Part shown: piece after piece, positions 63,337-64,000 of the stretch
Layout: each line of letters opens with the position of its first letter
Position numbering within the stretch: the first letter of the stretch is position 1
NCBI GenBank assembly: GCA_965242535.1
Contig: OZ251458.1
Span: forward strand, 682,001 to 746,000
Length of the DNA: 64,000 nt
Source: VXRD01 sp965242535
GTDB lineage: Bacteria > Latescibacterota > UBA2968
Direction: 5' to 3'
Translations under genes and position numbers: made by a program
Notes under the pieces: model-generated
Told to the model about the DNA's origin: nothing
What the model saw: the letters and a program-made list of their open reading frames with translations, nothing else
The model's database searches: none

Positions 63337-64000
63337 TTAATCCGGGGTTGCTTTCCCGATTCGAATATCGACCTCAAACGCGCTGACGGGATAATTGATG
63401 CCCCAGGTTTCGAGCACTAGGGGATGAATTTCTCCGATCAGGCCGTAAATATCCTCGCCCACTCGAATCTCGCCGCTGCGCCCGGGCAAAAAGGTGGGAT
63501 GATCGATGGGCGCGATGGCGTAGTCGAAATTGAAGTAATAAGCCAAAACCTCGAGATAGCTTTGGATGCCCGACAAATTGGCTTCCTCGCTCGCTTCGAA
63601 GGCGCAGAGATGGATGTCTGTGCGCGTGCCGTAATTTTCACCGGGCGCGAAGGCGCCCACCTCGCCCACTTCAAAAATTCGGTGCGGATAGCGCGCGCGC
63701 CTGCTCGCGGCTTCGGTCTTGAGCAAGCCGGGCAACAGGGAAGCGCGAATGGCGCTGTAGCTTTCGGACATGGGATTTGAGATCGCAATGATCCGTGACT
63801 CGGGATCGTTCATGTCCTCGGTCTGTTCCTTGCGAGAACAGAGAATGGACAAAAAGACCTCTTGAAAGCCACTGCCGACCAGGTGTTGGCGAAATCGATC
63901 CGCGAGGTCTTCTTCGGGCGCGGCTTTGCCCAAAGTGAAATCCCGGGGCATTTCCGGTTCAAAAGCGTCGTAGCCGATGCCTATCACCACGTCTTCCACG
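63337..64000 (-). CDS. pheT: Phenylalanyl-tRNA synthetase beta chain, C-terminal part (runs off the right edge)
   Basis: The visible 220 codons begin inside the domain around EDVVIGIGYDAFEPEMP and continue through the beta-chain catalytic-like module (ISNPMSESYSAIRASLLPGLLKTEA, RIFEVGEVG, LIGEIHPLVLETWGI). The chain stops about 20 residues after FEVDI, without the FDX-ACB anticodon-binding domain that ends the usual bacterial PheT. This matches the shorter archaeal/eukaryotic-type beta chain, which a few bacterial groups such as Spirochaetes also have. The true start is outside the window; the first ATG in view is internal. Confidence 0.85.
   Translation of the reverse strand, partial: VEDVVIGIGYDAFEPEMPRDFTLGKAAPEEDLADRFRQHLVGSGFQEVFLSILCSRKEQTEDMNDPESRIIAISNPMSESYSAIRASLLPGLLKTEAASRRARYPHRIFEVGEVGAFAPGENYGTRTDIHLCAFEASEEANLSGIQSYLEVLAYYFNFDYAIAPIDHPTFLPGRSGEIRVGEDIYGLIGEIHPLVLETWGINYPVSAFEVDIRIGKATPD

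Overview
The window looks like part of a chromosome of a GC-rich, uncultured Gram-negative bacterium. A TonB-dependent outer-membrane receptor, many signal-peptide proteins and a biotin-dependent Na+ pump point to a diderm. The abundance of PQQ-like beta-propellers, a sulfatase-fold hydrolase, DUF3857/transglutaminase proteins and a phenylalanyl-tRNA synthetase beta chain of the archaeal/eukaryotic type would fit a Latescibacterota/Poribacteria-like lineage. That placement is an inference from gene content, not a phylogeny.

Layout. (1) 1-8958: one uninterrupted CRISPR array of 124 37-nt repeats, open at the left window edge and transcribed leftwards. Its leader is at 8959-9190. No cas gene is in the window. 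(2) 9.2-12.4 kb: a graveyard of small mobile elements: an internally deleted IS200/IS605 tnpB remnant, a 164-bp inverted-repeat element that ends a vapC-like gene, and a 411-bp element with a 9-bp target duplication nested in a dispersed hairpin repeat. (3) 12.4-34.5 kb, minus strand: a TonB receptor, four PQQ-like propellers, a tightly overlapping four-gene operon (aldehyde dehydrogenase, Fe-type alcohol dehydrogenase, propeller, radical SAM protein), two DUF3857/transglutaminase paralogues behind an acyl-adenylating enzyme, an AAA ATPase + Toprim-like (DUF3226) pair that resembles a defence module, gamma-glutamyltransferase and a VOC protein. (4) 35.0-35.6 kb: an intact VapBC-type pair. (5) 36.2-51.9 kb, plus strand: a TIM-barrel epimerase-like protein, a sulfatase-fold hydrolase with a Thr nucleophile position, a small membrane protein, an M55 D-aminopeptidase, a beta-propeller lactonase-like protein, then a 3711-residue secreted giant with dockerin-like, cadherin-like, FnIII, 14+1 Calx-beta and three LRR modules. 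(6) 52.1-55.5 kb, minus strand: an oadG-oadB-oadA-type Na+-translocating decarboxylase. (7) 55.7-57.3 kb: a GmrSD-like DUF262 protein of visibly lower GC. (8) 57.5-64 kb, minus strand: a housekeeping/catabolic run of pheT (partial), an M20 peptidase, two 2-hydroxyacid dehydrogenases, dCMP deaminase, a GGDEF protein, a HEAT/zinc protein and a DUF493 protein.

Cross-cutting structure. Most intergenic gaps carry a dispersed hairpin (arms GGACAGGC / GCCTGTCC), mostly downstream of gene 3' ends. Three times it follows a purine-rich heptanucleotide tract, in the order gene, heptads, hairpin. Several CRISPR spacers are reused or overlap on one short GC-rich target. Their overlaps reconstruct the target and give a candidate 5'-GTC-type PAM without any database search.
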